DNA of 64,000 nt from Gracilimonas sp040882225 (GTDB lineage: Bacteria > Bacteroidota > Rhodothermia > Balneolales > Balneolaceae): the NCBI GenBank assembly GCA_040882225.1, contig JBBEBR010000006.1:186001-250000 (forward strand), read 5' to 3'. Under the pieces are notes generated by a model that searched no databases, was not told the origin of the DNA, and worked only from the letters and a program-made list of their open reading frames with translations. The stretch's first letter is position 1. Every line of letters starts with the position of its first letter. Below are positions 1 through 9,012 of the stretch, piece after piece. The position numbers and the translations under genes are program-made.

Positions 1-2586
1 TTGCTCAATAAAATCCGATCCCATCCGGTAATTTCCCAAATAATTAACATCCATCATTCGCTGATAAGATTGGTTATCCCTCCTGATTTCCGTCAGCCCT
101 TTTTCTTTCACTATGGAACCGATTGTGGATAAATTGAAATTAACATTGCTGAACATTCTGGTTTTATCCAGCACATCCTCCCGGTAATTTCGGCCAGATT
201 TCGTCCTCCCCAGCAAGTACATTTCTTTACCTTCAAATTCTATTCTTCCAAAGGGATTTTCAGGATTTAGGTCCAGAGCCAAGCTGGAAATTACTTCCCG
301 CCGGTCAAGTCCCCGCGCTAAAATATCTTGCTCATCCAGTGCCAGTTTATACTGGAAAAAATCATCACGAGTCCAGTAGCCGCTTTTGTTGATGTCTACT
401 TCCTGAACCCTGCGGCTGGTTTTCAGCCTTCGCTCTAAATCCTGAGCCAGGCCAAGCAATTCATCATAAGAATAACCATTTAAACGAATGGTGTGATTGG
501 ATGAGCCGCCCCCAAAACCTGTGCTGATTCCCTGTCCCAAAACGGAAGAAACAGAAATACCTGAGTTTCCAGTACGGGCGGCAAGATACATGGCCTCTCC
601 ATAAAAATAATAAGGCGCGGGAGTATTCAACGCTTCGGGATCTATAACAAACTGAACATTCGCCCCATAATCCTCCGAAAGATTAGCCTCATAATACAGA
701 AAAGCATGTTCGTAGGGTTTTACTATAGTCTCATAATTCTTCACAATCTTATCAATTTCCGATAACGGCGTTCCTTGGGGCGTTCTAATGCTTACGTTTA
801 CAGTTTCGTCATAATTTCTGCGCCAGGGACTTCCAAAATACGTTTCATTGGTGAATTTAAAGCTCAACCCGCCAATCCAGGGATCAATTGCATCACGATT
901 ATCAAAATAACTTTGGGTGAATTCCGGCCACCAGGTTCCTTCTTCCGCATCCCACTCCGGTTCCTCGATGGCGAAAAAGGGAATTCCGAGCATAAATATC
1001 ACCCCAAAAATGAATACCCATCGCAGCCGTGCTTTCCATCTAAAACTGTGGAGCAGAATTCGATTCAGATAACCAGGGAACTTACTTATTTTGGCTTTTT
1101 TTGTTTTGAATGATGTAAGCCAAACCAGCGAATATGGAATCCAGGTGAAAGCGATTATTACCGAACTCACTAATGTGATAGTAAGTGCAGCAGCTAATGG
1201 AACCAGGAATATCCTCAATTCTTCAAGAGCAAAAAGCAGCGGTACGAAAATTCCAACAGTGGTAAAAGTACTCCCTAAAACCGGAACCACAGCTTTTGGG
1301 ATTTCTCTTTTGATGTGCTCCAATCTTGATTCTCTGTCAGCTGGTAAACCGGGATTCAGGTGCTCAAAAACCACAACGGCATTATCAATCAACATCCCCA
1401 ATGCAATCGTAATCCCGGCCAGTGTAATGATATTCAGGCTATAACCAATCAGGTACAAAACAATCATGCTGAGCAAAATCGAGAAGATAACGCTGCCGAT
1501 AATTATAACCGGTGCCCGAACTTTTCGGATGAATATTATCACCACCAAAAACACCAGGATTCCACTTAACACCGCCTGAAGTTGCAAGCGATCAAACTGC
1601 TCGCGAAGTTCTTCCGTGGAGTCGATAGTGAGCCTCAGAACCAGGCTTTCGGGAAGTTGAGCTTCCATCTCCTCCATCCGGCTTCTGATATCACGCGCCA
1701 GTTTAAAGGCATCGGCTCCGCTTTCTTTCACAAATTCGATGGTAAGAGCGGGATCACCATTTATGCGTTTGATGTATTTCGCCGGATAATCCTGAACGGA
1801 AACCGTGGCCACATCCGCAAGCTTTAACTGCTTCATGGAATTTGGTAGTTCAACAGGGAACGCTGATATTTCAGCAGTATTTCTGAATTTCGGCGAAATA
1901 ATGAGGCTGTATCTTGAATTTCCCTCATCTACATATCCCGTGGATCGCCAGCTCAGAAAATCACGAACCTGCACAAGAATTTGATTCGGCGACAGGTTAT
2001 AATTCTCGATTTTTTGCCGGTCAAACTCGATGATAAGCGCAGGATCCCTCACCCCTTCAATATTGATTTCAGCGAGTCCTTCCAGCGCCAGAAGTTTTGG
2101 TTTGATGGTAGTTCTGCTGTATTCCAGCAGTTGACGGGGCTGCATCTCCCCGTTTAAAGTATATACCACAAAAGTCTGCTGATCAGCCAGTTCCTGGGGA
2201 ACTTGTCGGGTTACAGAAGGCGGCTGAACGCTTTCAGGGAGATTCTCATCCAGCGAAAAAAGATACTCCCGAAGCTCGAGCACTCGATAATCGATCGGCG
2301 CTTCTTTTTGGAAAGTGATGGTAACGCGCGACCGGCCTTCGCTGGTTATCGACCGAATGCTTGTGACATCCCGAAGCCGGTTAGCTTCCCGCTCAACTTT
2401 GCGGGTAATTTCCTGCTCCATAATCTCGGGAGCAGTACTTCCCCAGCTATAACCAACGGTAACTGAGGGTAAATTTAAATCCGGTGTATTTTCAACCGGA
2501 ATTAATCTCCACACCGAAAAACCTATCACACAAATAATGAGATAGAAAAAGGAAATCAGATATTTTCGGCGAAAAAGCTCTTTCAT
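1..2586 (-). CDS. RND efflux permease (partial, C-terminus off the left edge)
   Basis: The frame is open from an ATG at 2586 to base 1, giving 862 codons of a usual ~1020-1050. It encodes an inner-membrane RND drug/solute:proton antiporter. The N-terminus has one membrane segment followed by periplasmic porter sequence. The TM4 segment carries GMLIDNAVVVFEHL near residue 400, where RND pumps place the proton-relay acidic residue (here D-N rather than D-D). A hydrophobic block of several TM helices follows, then the second periplasmic half. It is the last of three co-oriented genes (permease, adaptor, permease) and is only ~30% guessable as to substrate. It is clearly different in sequence from the other permease at 3788-6841, so the two could form a heteromeric pump of the MdtB/MdtC kind (inference). 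No outer-membrane TolC gene is visible in the window. Confidence 0.9.
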   Translation of the reverse strand, partial: MKELFRRKYLISFFYLIICVIGFSVWRLIPVENTPDLNLPSVTVGYSWGSTAPEIMEQEITRKVEREANRLRDVTSIRSITSEGRSRVTITFQKEAPIDYRVLELREYLFSLDENLPESVQPPSVTRQVPQELADQQTFVVYTLNGEMQPRQLLEYSRTTIKPKLLALEGLAEINIEGVRDPALIIEFDRQKIENYNLSPNQILVQVRDFLSWRSTGYVDEGNSRYSLIISPKFRNTAEISAFPVELPNSMKQLKLADVATVSVQDYPAKYIKRINGDPALTIEFVKESGADAFKLARDIRSRMEEMEAQLPESLVLRLTIDSTEELREQFDRLQLQAVLSGILVFLVVIIFIRKVRAPVIIIGSVIFSILLSMIVLYLIGYSLNIITLAGITIALGMLIDNAVVVFEHLNPGLPADRESRLEHIKREIPKAVVPVLGSTFTTVGIFVPLLFALEELRIFLVPLAAALTITLVSSVIIAFTWIPYSLVWLTSFKTKKAKISKFPGYLNRILLHSFRWKARLRWVFIFGVIFMLGIPFFAIEEPEWDAEEGTWWPEFTQSYFDNRDAIDPWIGGLSFKFTNETYFGSPWRRNYDETVNVSIRTPQGTPLSEIDKIVKNYETIVKPYEHAFLYYEANLSEDYGANVQFVIDPEALNTPAPYYFYGEAMYLAARTGNSGISVSSVLGQGISTGFGGGSSNHTIRLNGYSYDELLGLAQDLERRLKTSRRVQEVDINKSGYWTRDDFFQYKLALDEQDILARGLDRREVISSLALDLNPENPFGRIEFEGKEMYLLGRTKSGRNYREDVLDKTRMFSNVNFNLSTIGSIVKEKGLTEIRRDNQSYQRMMDVNYLGNYRMGSDFIEQ

Positions 2587-2597
2587 AGTGATTCAAA

Positions 2598-2648
2598 ATT
2601 AAAGATTCAAAATTCAAAATTATTAATCTTGAATTTTGAATCTTTAAT
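2598..2648. repeat. Perfect 20-bp inverted repeat between adaptor and second permease
   Basis: The arms 2598-2617 and 2629-2648 are exact reverse complements (left arm starts ATTAAAGATTCAAAATTC) around an 11-bp loop. The sequence is extremely AT-rich and fills nearly the whole 64-bp gap. Similar AAAATCTTTAATTTTTAATCTTG-type wording sits in the 12-bp gap upstream and the end of the neighbouring permease (3776-3810). There is no T-tract typical of an intrinsic terminator, so it is read as a dispersed intergenic repeat or an mRNA-stabilising hairpin. Confidence 0.75.
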
Positions 2649-2650
2649 CT

Positions 2651-3775
2651 CTAATTAGCCATAAGCGGAACTACTTTCTGCTGATGACTTATACTAAAAT
2701 GTTGATCTACAGCAAGCGTATCTCCGGGGTTTATTTCTTCGTGATTTACCAGCACCCACTCGGTGTTCATTGCTTCGGGCGTCACGTAAATCCATTCCAC
2801 TTCTCCCCCGTTGAGCTTAAAAACCAGTGTACGCCCGTCGCGTTCTAACAGCGCCTCACGCGGCATTTTCACTTTGCTTTGCATGCTCCGCACAAAAACA
2901 CGGCCTTCCACAGTCATTCCGGTTTTCAGGTTGTACTGTTGATTATCAACTTCTACAAGCACCTGTCCGGTTTTAGTTTCCGAATTCACCTCCGGCGAAA
3001 CCGCCACAATTAGGCCCTCATATTTTTTCCCGCTGGGATCAAAAAGCTCTACCGACATCCCCTCGCCCAATGCGTCAATTTCTGACTCCAGCACATCAAA
3101 GCGAACTCTTACTTTTTCGGCATCGATCAGCATTCCGAGATTTTGCCCTGCAGAAACATAAGCCCCACCCGACAGCACTTCCTTGGCTGAAATCCTTCCC
3201 GAAAACGGAGCTTTTATCTTCGTATAGCTGAAATCCAGTTTTGCCCTTTCGTAGTTAAGTTCCGCTTCCGCCAATCCCGTGGTAATTCGTAGTAGCTCAT
3301 TGCTCCTTTCGCGGCTGCTGTCCGTTCCCGCCCGCAAACGAGACTCAATATCAAATTCGTTTTTTGTTTTGATGTAGGTGTTATAAGCCTGATTTACAGC
3401 ATTCTGTCCCTCATCCTCATTCAACTGCAGAATAACTTCTCCTTTTTCAATTCTTCTGCCTTCAACAATAGAATGAGCTTCCACAAATCCGCTTATTCTT
3501 GGGATGATTTGAATTCGCTGCAAAGGCTCAACCACTCCCCGGCTCTCAATGAAAAAATTCAACGGATCGGAATTAACCGTTGTGAAAACTACTTCCGGTT
3601 TTATCTCGATACTTTCCAGATCCGGACGATCAGCTTCATCCATTACATCCGCTTCACTCTTACAGCTTATCAGTGATACAGTGATCAGTAAACAGTAAAC
3701 AGTGATCAATTTTATACTGACCGCTGACCATTTTCTGTTCCTGATTGAGATAGTTTCTTTAAGACGCATAATCAA
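2651..3775 (-). CDS. RND efflux periplasmic adaptor (membrane fusion protein), lipoprotein
   Basis: 374 aa HlyD/AcrA-type adaptor linking an RND permease to an outer-membrane channel. After the signal there is the barrel-sandwich/lipoyl half (about residues 70-110, PRISGFVEAHSIVEGRRIEKG), a short helical hairpin (about 110-180) and the second lipoyl half (KIKAPFSGRISAKEVLSGGAY). Beta-barrel and membrane-proximal domains follow, with TGMTVEGRVFV. The N-terminus is a lipoprotein signal ending in LISC, with acceptor Cys38. Two nearby ATG codons (3775, 3769) give almost the same protein. Its hydrophobic core is encoded by a short DNA repeat (separate entry). It lies 12 bp after the first permease and 64 bp before the second. 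Confidence 0.93.
   Translation of the reverse strand: MIMRLKETISIRNRKWSAVSIKLITVYCLLITVSLISCKSEADVMDEADRPDLESIEIKPEVVFTTVNSDPLNFFIESRGVVEPLQRIQIIPRISGFVEAHSIVEGRRIEKGEVILQLNEDEGQNAVNQAYNTYIKTKNEFDIESRLRAGTDSSRERSNELLRITTGLAEAELNYERAKLDFSYTKIKAPFSGRISAKEVLSGGAYVSAGQNLGMLIDAEKVRVRFDVLESEIDALGEGMSVELFDPSGKKYEGLIVAVSPEVNSETKTGQVLVEVDNQQYNLKTGMTVEGRVFVRSMQSKVKMPREALLERDGRTLVFKLNGGEVEWIYVTPEAMNTEWVLVNHEEINPGDTLAVDQHFSISHQQKVVPLMAN
3671..3708. repeat. CAGTGATCA/CAGTAAA simple repeat inside the adaptor signal sequence
   Basis: On the plus strand the units CAGTGATA, CAGTGATCA, GTAAACAGTAAA and CAGTGATCA follow one another at 3671-3708. A related ACTGACCGCTGACC stretch follows to about 3730. Read on the minus strand they encode the residues ITVYCLLITVSL of the lipoprotein signal (residues 24-35), so the codons of the hydrophobic core come from repeat DNA. 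Confidence 0.7.
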
Positions 3776-3787
3776 AATCTTTAATTT

Positions 3788-6700
3788 TTAATCTTGAATT
3801 TTAAATTTCTTCCTCCCCTCAATCCATTTAAAAACCATGGGAATCAGGTACAGGGTTAATAAGGTGCTTGTAATCATCCCTCCCATAAGCGCGATGGCCA
3901 GCGACTTCCGAAATATGTAACCATCGCCAAAGGGAATCAACATTGGGATGAGCGCCAGAATGGTAGTTACGCTCGTCATCACTACCGGACGAAAACGGTT
4001 TATTCCCGCCTGACGAATCGATTCATCCAGATCGCCGGTTTCATCATAATAACGCCGCATAAAATCTACTTTGAGGATGGAATCATTAACGGCTATTCCG
4101 GTGAGGATCAAAATCCCCATAAAAGAAAGTGCGTTGAGGCTAACGCCACCGAGGTACAACGCGAACACAGAGCCAATCCACGCAAAAGGAATGGCGAGAA
4201 TGATAATGAGCGGATATTGCAGGTTTTCGTATTGGATGGCGAGAATCAGGTAAATCAGCAACACGCTGATGAGCAGTAAATATCCTAAATCAGTAAGAAG
4301 TGAAATGACCTGTAAGGCCGAACCGCTTACGCGAACTTCATATCCCGTTTGCTGCATGAATCTATTAAGCTGCGTTTTGATCTCGCCGCTATTCCACCAC
4401 CAGTCAAAAAAAGTAAATTGCGTGTTATACGTGAGAATTGGAGATTGCCCTTTTCTTTCCAGCTGTTCCGCTTCTTCCACAAAAGAAATATTTGCGAGAG
4501 ATGACAGCGGGATGATTTTATCTTTGATTCCAAGTGAAATTTCCTCAGGATTCAGGTTATTCTCCTTCAGCCCTATCATGCGGATGGAAATTTGTTCGTC
4601 CTGCCGGTTCCAGTCGGTTACAAAAGCGCCACGGGTCAATGATTCCAGGTAACGGATTACTTCATTTTCGGTGAGTTCGAAGCTGAGCAGCGCATCCGAT
4701 TTAAACTGAACCTGATAGGCCTGAATACGCTGCGGATACTTTTCCCTGAATTCTACATCCGCGAAAGACCTTCCGAAATAATCCTGAAGCGTACTTCCCA
4801 CTCTTTTACTGAATGTACGATCGGTGCCAATTACGCTAAACTGGACAGGCGCTTCTTCAGAGATTCCAATTCCGCCAAAACCTCCATCTCCCGCTTTTTT
4901 GAAATCCCAGAATGCGTAGGCATCTGAAATCTTTCCCATCAGGTTTTCCACGCGAGAAGCCTGTTCAAAATTGCTTACAGGAACGGAAATGGTGAATTTA
5001 TTAAGCCCTTCGGTGGTGATGGATTCCAGGTTGCTGTTGTCGGTGTAGCCGCCCAGAGATAAAATGTTGCTCCTCCCGAATTCCCGCTCGAGAATTTTGC
5101 TCACTTCAGCGGCAGCCGTTTTTGCGGATCGCAGCGAAGTATTGCCCGGCATAGTTACCAGGTAATCTACCGAAGACGGCTCGGATTCAGGCAGTACATC
5201 TTTGGGAATGAACATGAACGCCCAGCCCGCTGCGACAAGAATGACCAACGCTCCCAGCAAAATCGGCACAGGTTTTTGAATAACCCTGCCCAAGCTTCTT
5301 TCATATTTGTTGATGATAGAATCAAGGCCTTTGGAAACGCGGCTCTGAAATCCGGATGAGCTTTTCTTTTTGGTGAATTGTGCCACAAAAACGGGCAGAA
5401 TAAATAAAGCGACCAGCAACGAAGACACTAAACTAAATGAAAGCGTTGCCGCCAAATCACGGAAAAACGCGCCTTCAAATCCCCCTAAAAAGATAAGCGG
5501 CAGAAAAACCGAAATAGTTGTAAACGTGGAAGCCGTTACCGCCAGCCCAATTTCCTTGGTTCCTTCCCGGGCAGAATCCAGCCTTCCCAATCCCTTTTTC
5601 CGATACCGGTTGATATTTTCCAGCACTACGATGGCATTATCAAGCAGCAGGCCGATGCCGAGCGTGAGGCCGCTCAGCGAAATGATGTTGAGCTGAATAT
5701 CGAAGAGATACATCGCGATAAAAGTGAGGAAAATACTGACGGGAATGGAAATCCCGATGGTGAATGGGCTTCGCATGTCATCCAGAAAAAGAAAAAGCAC
5801 CAAGAATGCCAGAACACCGCCATTCAGCAGGGTTTGCAGGAGGTTCGAAATGGAATTCTCGATGTAGCTCGCATCCTCTTTTATCACTTCCATCAGGATG
5901 TCGGGATTTTGCGAACGGATTTCATCCAGCACCGTACTCAGCGTTTCGAAAACCTCGACGGTATTGGAACCATATTCTTTCTTCACCAGCACATTCAGCA
6001 CTTCTTCGCCGTCGAGCAAAGCGAAAGAAGTTGGGTCGGCTTCCGCCATTACTACATCGGCCACCTCATCCAAAACAAGCACACGTCCGCTGGCGAGGGA
6101 GACAATGGGAATTTTCCGCAGGTCATCGAGCGACTCAATCCGGCTTTCAATTTTGAGGGCGTAACGATACCAGCCATCCCGCAATTCGCCGGTGGATGAA
6201 AAGATGTTGGCGTCGCTAACTTTTTGTTGAATTTGGGAGATGGAAAGTCCGTAACGATCAATAAGCCGCGGGTTGAAACGAACCTGAACTTCGGGTTTTA
6301 CTTCCCCCACCAACACCGCCTGTGCAATTCCATCCTGCTGCTCAAGACGACGGGTAAAAACCTGCTCAGCCCATCTTTTAAGTGAAAGCCGGTTCGAAAA
6401 CTCCTGATTCGAAACCGTAGCCAGATTCAGAGCAATGGTAGCAATGGGTTCATCCGAAGCGGAGGAATACACCAGCTGCGGCCGCTCGGCCTGATTTGGA
6501 ATGAGATACCGAGCCTGATCCAGTTTTTCCCGCACATTCAGGAATGCAATATCCATATCAAATCCCCATTCGAAAGTGAGAAAAATGAGGCTTTGCCCCT
6601 GCCGGGAAATAGCTTCTACGCCCTTAACGCCGCGAACCGAACTCAGCACTCCTTCCAGCTGCTCGGTAACCCGGAACTCCACTTCCGAAGCCGGAGCACC

Positions 6701-6841
6701 GGTATAATCAGTCCTCACCAGCAGCGTTGGCCGGGCAATGTCGGGCATGAGTTCTATGGATAAGCGCTCCAAAGCAATACTCCCGAAGATGAGTACCGCT
6801 AAAACCAGAATGATGGATGCTATGGGTTTTTTAAGAAGCAA
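3788..6841 (-). CDS. RND efflux permease, HAE/multidrug-like
   Basis: 1017 aa, a full-length inner-membrane RND antiporter. It starts MLLKKPIASIILVLAVLIFG (TM1). The first porter domain has APASEVEFRVTEQLEGVLSSV. The TM4 motif GIGLLLDNAIVVLEN lies near residue 400. A second porter domain follows, and the C-terminal TM bundle carries GIAVNDSILKVDFMRRY and GLNRFRPVVMTSVTTILALIP-like sequence. The last segment is LIPMVFKW. It is the first gene of the three-gene efflux unit. The start at 6841 is the only ATG that leaves TM1 at the N-terminus. The metal-pump (CzcA/CusA) Met clusters are not apparent, so organic substrates are more likely. Substrate and partner are not determinable from sequence alone. 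Confidence 0.95.
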   Translation of the reverse strand: MLLKKPIASIILVLAVLIFGSIALERLSIELMPDIARPTLLVRTDYTGAPASEVEFRVTEQLEGVLSSVRGVKGVEAISRQGQSLIFLTFEWGFDMDIAFLNVREKLDQARYLIPNQAERPQLVYSSASDEPIATIALNLATVSNQEFSNRLSLKRWAEQVFTRRLEQQDGIAQAVLVGEVKPEVQVRFNPRLIDRYGLSISQIQQKVSDANIFSSTGELRDGWYRYALKIESRIESLDDLRKIPIVSLASGRVLVLDEVADVVMAEADPTSFALLDGEEVLNVLVKKEYGSNTVEVFETLSTVLDEIRSQNPDILMEVIKEDASYIENSISNLLQTLLNGGVLAFLVLFLFLDDMRSPFTIGISIPVSIFLTFIAMYLFDIQLNIISLSGLTLGIGLLLDNAIVVLENINRYRKKGLGRLDSAREGTKEIGLAVTASTFTTISVFLPLIFLGGFEGAFFRDLAATLSFSLVSSLLVALFILPVFVAQFTKKKSSSGFQSRVSKGLDSIINKYERSLGRVIQKPVPILLGALVILVAAGWAFMFIPKDVLPESEPSSVDYLVTMPGNTSLRSAKTAAAEVSKILEREFGRSNILSLGGYTDNSNLESITTEGLNKFTISVPVSNFEQASRVENLMGKISDAYAFWDFKKAGDGGFGGIGISEEAPVQFSVIGTDRTFSKRVGSTLQDYFGRSFADVEFREKYPQRIQAYQVQFKSDALLSFELTENEVIRYLESLTRGAFVTDWNRQDEQISIRMIGLKENNLNPEEISLGIKDKIIPLSSLANISFVEEAEQLERKGQSPILTYNTQFTFFDWWWNSGEIKTQLNRFMQQTGYEVRVSGSALQVISLLTDLGYLLLISVLLIYLILAIQYENLQYPLIIILAIPFAWIGSVFALYLGGVSLNALSFMGILILTGIAVNDSILKVDFMRRYYDETGDLDESIRQAGINRFRPVVMTSVTTILALIPMLIPFGDGYIFRKSLAIALMGGMITSTLLTLYLIPMVFKWIEGRKKFKIQD

Positions 6842-6933
6842 ATAGTAGATTTTTTCTCACTTAGCAGATGATAGTAAAATAAAACCCGAGATAAAACTAT
6901 TGGTTTAGTAGAAGCAAAGTGTTGCAGATCCTG

Positions 6934-6955
6934 GCAAGGGGTTTTAATCCCTTGT
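6934..6955. repeat. Imperfect palindrome, GCAAGGGGTTTTAATCCCTTG type
   Basis: This lies in the 274-bp divergent gap 6842-7115 and resembles the perfect 24-bp palindrome upstream of trpE (32778-32801). A small GAAGC-TGGT-GCTTC hairpin follows at about 6982. Apart from these and presumed divergent promoters, nothing else is recognised in the gap. Confidence 0.5.
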
Positions 6956-7115
6956 TGGTGGTGGCACTACCCTCAAGTTAGAAGCTGGTGCTTCGGGTAC
7001 TGCGTTGATAAGCAGGAGTTTTTCAACTATAGTAGAGCTAATTTGGAAATGGATACTCTATTTTAATTTTCTTGATTACATTGTATCACAAAAATGAATT
7101 TTCAAATTTAGTAGG

Positions 7116-8570
7116 ATGCTATCAAAAGCTGAACAGGAAAAGCTACTTGAAAAATTAATTTCTCTACCCCAGGAATGCGAATGGATAGAGTTTAAACATG
7201 ACTTCGTAGATGAGGCTCAAATTGGAGAATATATTTCTGCACTTTCCAACTCCGCCTGCTTACACAATCAAAAATATGGTTATTTGGTTTATGGAATTAA
7301 AAATGAAACCCATAAAGTTATGGGTACAAAGTTCAAGCCTAAAAATGCTAAAATAGGAAATCAGGAACTCGAAAATTGGTTAGCCACTCAACTATATCCC
7401 AAAATTGATTTCACTATCTATGAACTTGAATATGAAAAGAAAAATATATCCTTTTTTCAAATTGATGCAACTAGAAATCAACCGGTTAGATTTCGACATG
7501 GTAAATTTATACGTATAGGATCCTACAAAAAGAAATTAGAGGATCATCCTGAAAAAGAGCGAAAAATTTGGAAAAAGCATCCTAAAACTTCATTTGAAGG
7601 TAAAGTTGTAGCTGACAACTTGAATGCATATGATGTACTTGAACTTATAGATTATCCAGCTTTTTTTGAAATGATGGATGTTCCTCTTCCATCTGACATA
7701 AATGGGATACTTCAAAGAATTAGTGATGAAAATTTGATTCAGTTTGATAGTGGTACCTACTCTATTACAAATTTAGGAGCGATTCTTTTTGCCAAAAAAC
7801 TAAACAAGTTCCCATCACTAAATAGGAAATCAATACGGGTAATTATTTATGATGGTAAAAACAAAGTTGACACCATTAAAGAGCAGATTGGAATTAAAGG
7901 ATATGCAAATGGTTTTGAAGGTCTTATTGCGTGGATAAATGATCGGCTTCCGGAAAATGAAGTAATAGGCCAAGCACTTAGAGAAAAAGTTAAAATGTAT
8001 CCCGAGATTGCTATACGGGAACTTGTTGCCAATGCCATTATCCATCAAGATTTTGATGTAAAAGGCACTAATCCAATGATAGAAATTTTTGATGATCGTA
8101 TTGAGATTACAAACAACGGTCAACCCCTTGTTGATCCATTGCGGTTTATTGGAGCCACACCTCGCTCCCGAAATGAAGAGTTAGCTGCATTTATGCGGAG
8201 GCTTAATATCTGTGAAGAACGCGGAAGTGGGATTATAAAAGTCATAGCCTCTACAGAAGCTTTTCAACTTCCTCCACCGGAGTTCTTGGTAGATGATTCT
8301 CATACAATTGCTAAACTTTATGCTCACCGACCTTTCAACGAAATGGATAAAAAGGATAAAATACGAGCTTGTTATCAACATACATGCTTAAAGCACTTAT
8401 CCGGTGAACGTATGACTAATAAATCACTGCGCAAAAGATTTGAAATATCAGATAAGAATTACCCTATCGCATCGAGAATTATTTCAGATACTATTGAAGG
8501 AGGTTTGATAAAAGATTATGGAAGCAGTAATTCAAAACGAGATGCCAGTTATGTCCCCTTTTGGGCTTAA
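7116..8570 (+). CDS. AlbA_2 / RecG-C-like (HATPase_c_4) putative transcriptional regulator
   Basis: 484 aa. The N-terminal part (about residues 18-140, EWIEFKHDFVDEAQIGEYISA and YGYLVYGIKN) matches the Schlafen-type AlbA_2 nucleic-acid-binding domain. The C-terminal part (about 295-375, IRELVANAIIHQDFDVKG, EIFDDRIEITNNGQP, CEERGSGI) matches the GHKL-like domain that follows AlbA_2 in ATP-dependent DNA helicase RecG-related regulators. The final 70 residues look like a winged-helix region. It stands alone between divergent blocks and is more AT-rich than its neighbours, suggesting acquisition. Proteins of this architecture are widespread in accessory regions. Its target is unknown. Confidence 0.8.
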   Translation: MLSKAEQEKLLEKLISLPQECEWIEFKHDFVDEAQIGEYISALSNSACLHNQKYGYLVYGIKNETHKVMGTKFKPKNAKIGNQELENWLATQLYPKIDFTIYELEYEKKNISFFQIDATRNQPVRFRHGKFIRIGSYKKKLEDHPEKERKIWKKHPKTSFEGKVVADNLNAYDVLELIDYPAFFEMMDVPLPSDINGILQRISDENLIQFDSGTYSITNLGAILFAKKLNKFPSLNRKSIRVIIYDGKNKVDTIKEQIGIKGYANGFEGLIAWINDRLPENEVIGQALREKVKMYPEIAIRELVANAIIHQDFDVKGTNPMIEIFDDRIEITNNGQPLVDPLRFIGATPRSRNEELAAFMRRLNICEERGSGIIKVIASTEAFQLPPPEFLVDDSHTIAKLYAHRPFNEMDKKDKIRACYQHTCLKHLSGERMTNKSLRKRFEISDKNYPIASRIISDTIEGGLIKDYGSSNSKRDASYVPFWA

Positions 8571-8604
8571 TTTATGTGGCATGTATGTAACAAATGAAAG
8601 AAAG

Positions 8605-8696
8605 TTTTCCACAAACCCTTCTTTAACACCATTAAACTGTGTTTTTTATGTAACGGGTATGTAACAGTTATCCACATTATAAAGTATTTATCCACA
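8605..8696 (+). promoter_or_regulatory. Cluster of three DnaA-box-like 9-mers
   Basis: TTTTCCACA at 8605-8613 and two exact TTATCCACA boxes at 8668-8676 and 8688-8696 are in the same orientation. The last two are 20 bp apart start to start. An AT-rich stretch (TTAATATTAATTATAC) follows at 8703-8718. Two exact consensus boxes 20 bp apart are unlikely by chance. This could be part of a replication origin, a DnaA titration site or a DnaA-regulated promoter. No dnaA, dnaN or gidA neighbours it. Confidence 0.55.
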
Positions 8697-8712
8697 CCTT
8701 GATTAATATTAA

Positions 8713-9012
8713 TTATACATGTGTTGTAAGCCGACACCGACGTTTATCTCGTTCCACCCTCCGGTTAGCGAATGCATGGGTGCCATGGGCATCTCCGGGG
8801 GGGAACCTTCCGGTTCCAGGTATTAAAAAAGCAGAGTCACCGCTACTATCCAGCACCTTTCCGATCTGACGGATTTCCCGTCTGATCGTTGTTGAAGCCT
8901 CCTTCGCTCGTTTCCACCATCGGTCAGACGGACGGGAAGCCGTCAGACCGCGCTCGTTCTCTTTTCCCCTCGTCATGAAGCTCTGGCTTCGTAACGAGAT
9001 ATGAATCAGCAT
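8713..9012. repeat. Patchwork of palindromic intergenic repeats (non-coding)
   Basis: This GC-richer block holds several palindromes. GGAACC-TTCC-GGTTCC lies near 8812. Two related imperfect hairpins, 8862-8888 (CGATCTGACGG...CCGTCTGATCG) and 8921-8950 (CGGTCAGACGG...CCGTCAGACCG), are inverted copies of one another. CTCGTCATGAAGC-tctg-GCTTCGTAACGAG lies at 8969-8997. A 99-codon open frame on the minus strand crosses it, but it is low-complexity Arg/Thr-rich translation of the palindromes and is not called. The block sits between the DnaA-like boxes and the end of rpoN. Confidence 0.65.

Noticed and set aside
2598..2648. Intrinsic terminator between adaptor and second permease
   Set aside because: The stem is nearly all A/T and has no distinct T-run beyond it; better described as a repeat hairpin.
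5764..6261. Several long plus- and minus-strand ORFs inside the RND permease gene
   Set aside because: Frame shadows of a clearly conserved 1017-residue permease.
6842..7115. tRNA or small RNA in the divergent gap
   Set aside because: No cloverleaf, T-loop or terminator; only a short imperfect palindrome and a small hairpin are seen.
8713..9012. 99-codon minus-strand ORF
   Set aside because: It is open only because the palindromic repeats are GC-rich; composition is Arg/Thr-rich and unlike neighbours, and no start signal or family is recognised.
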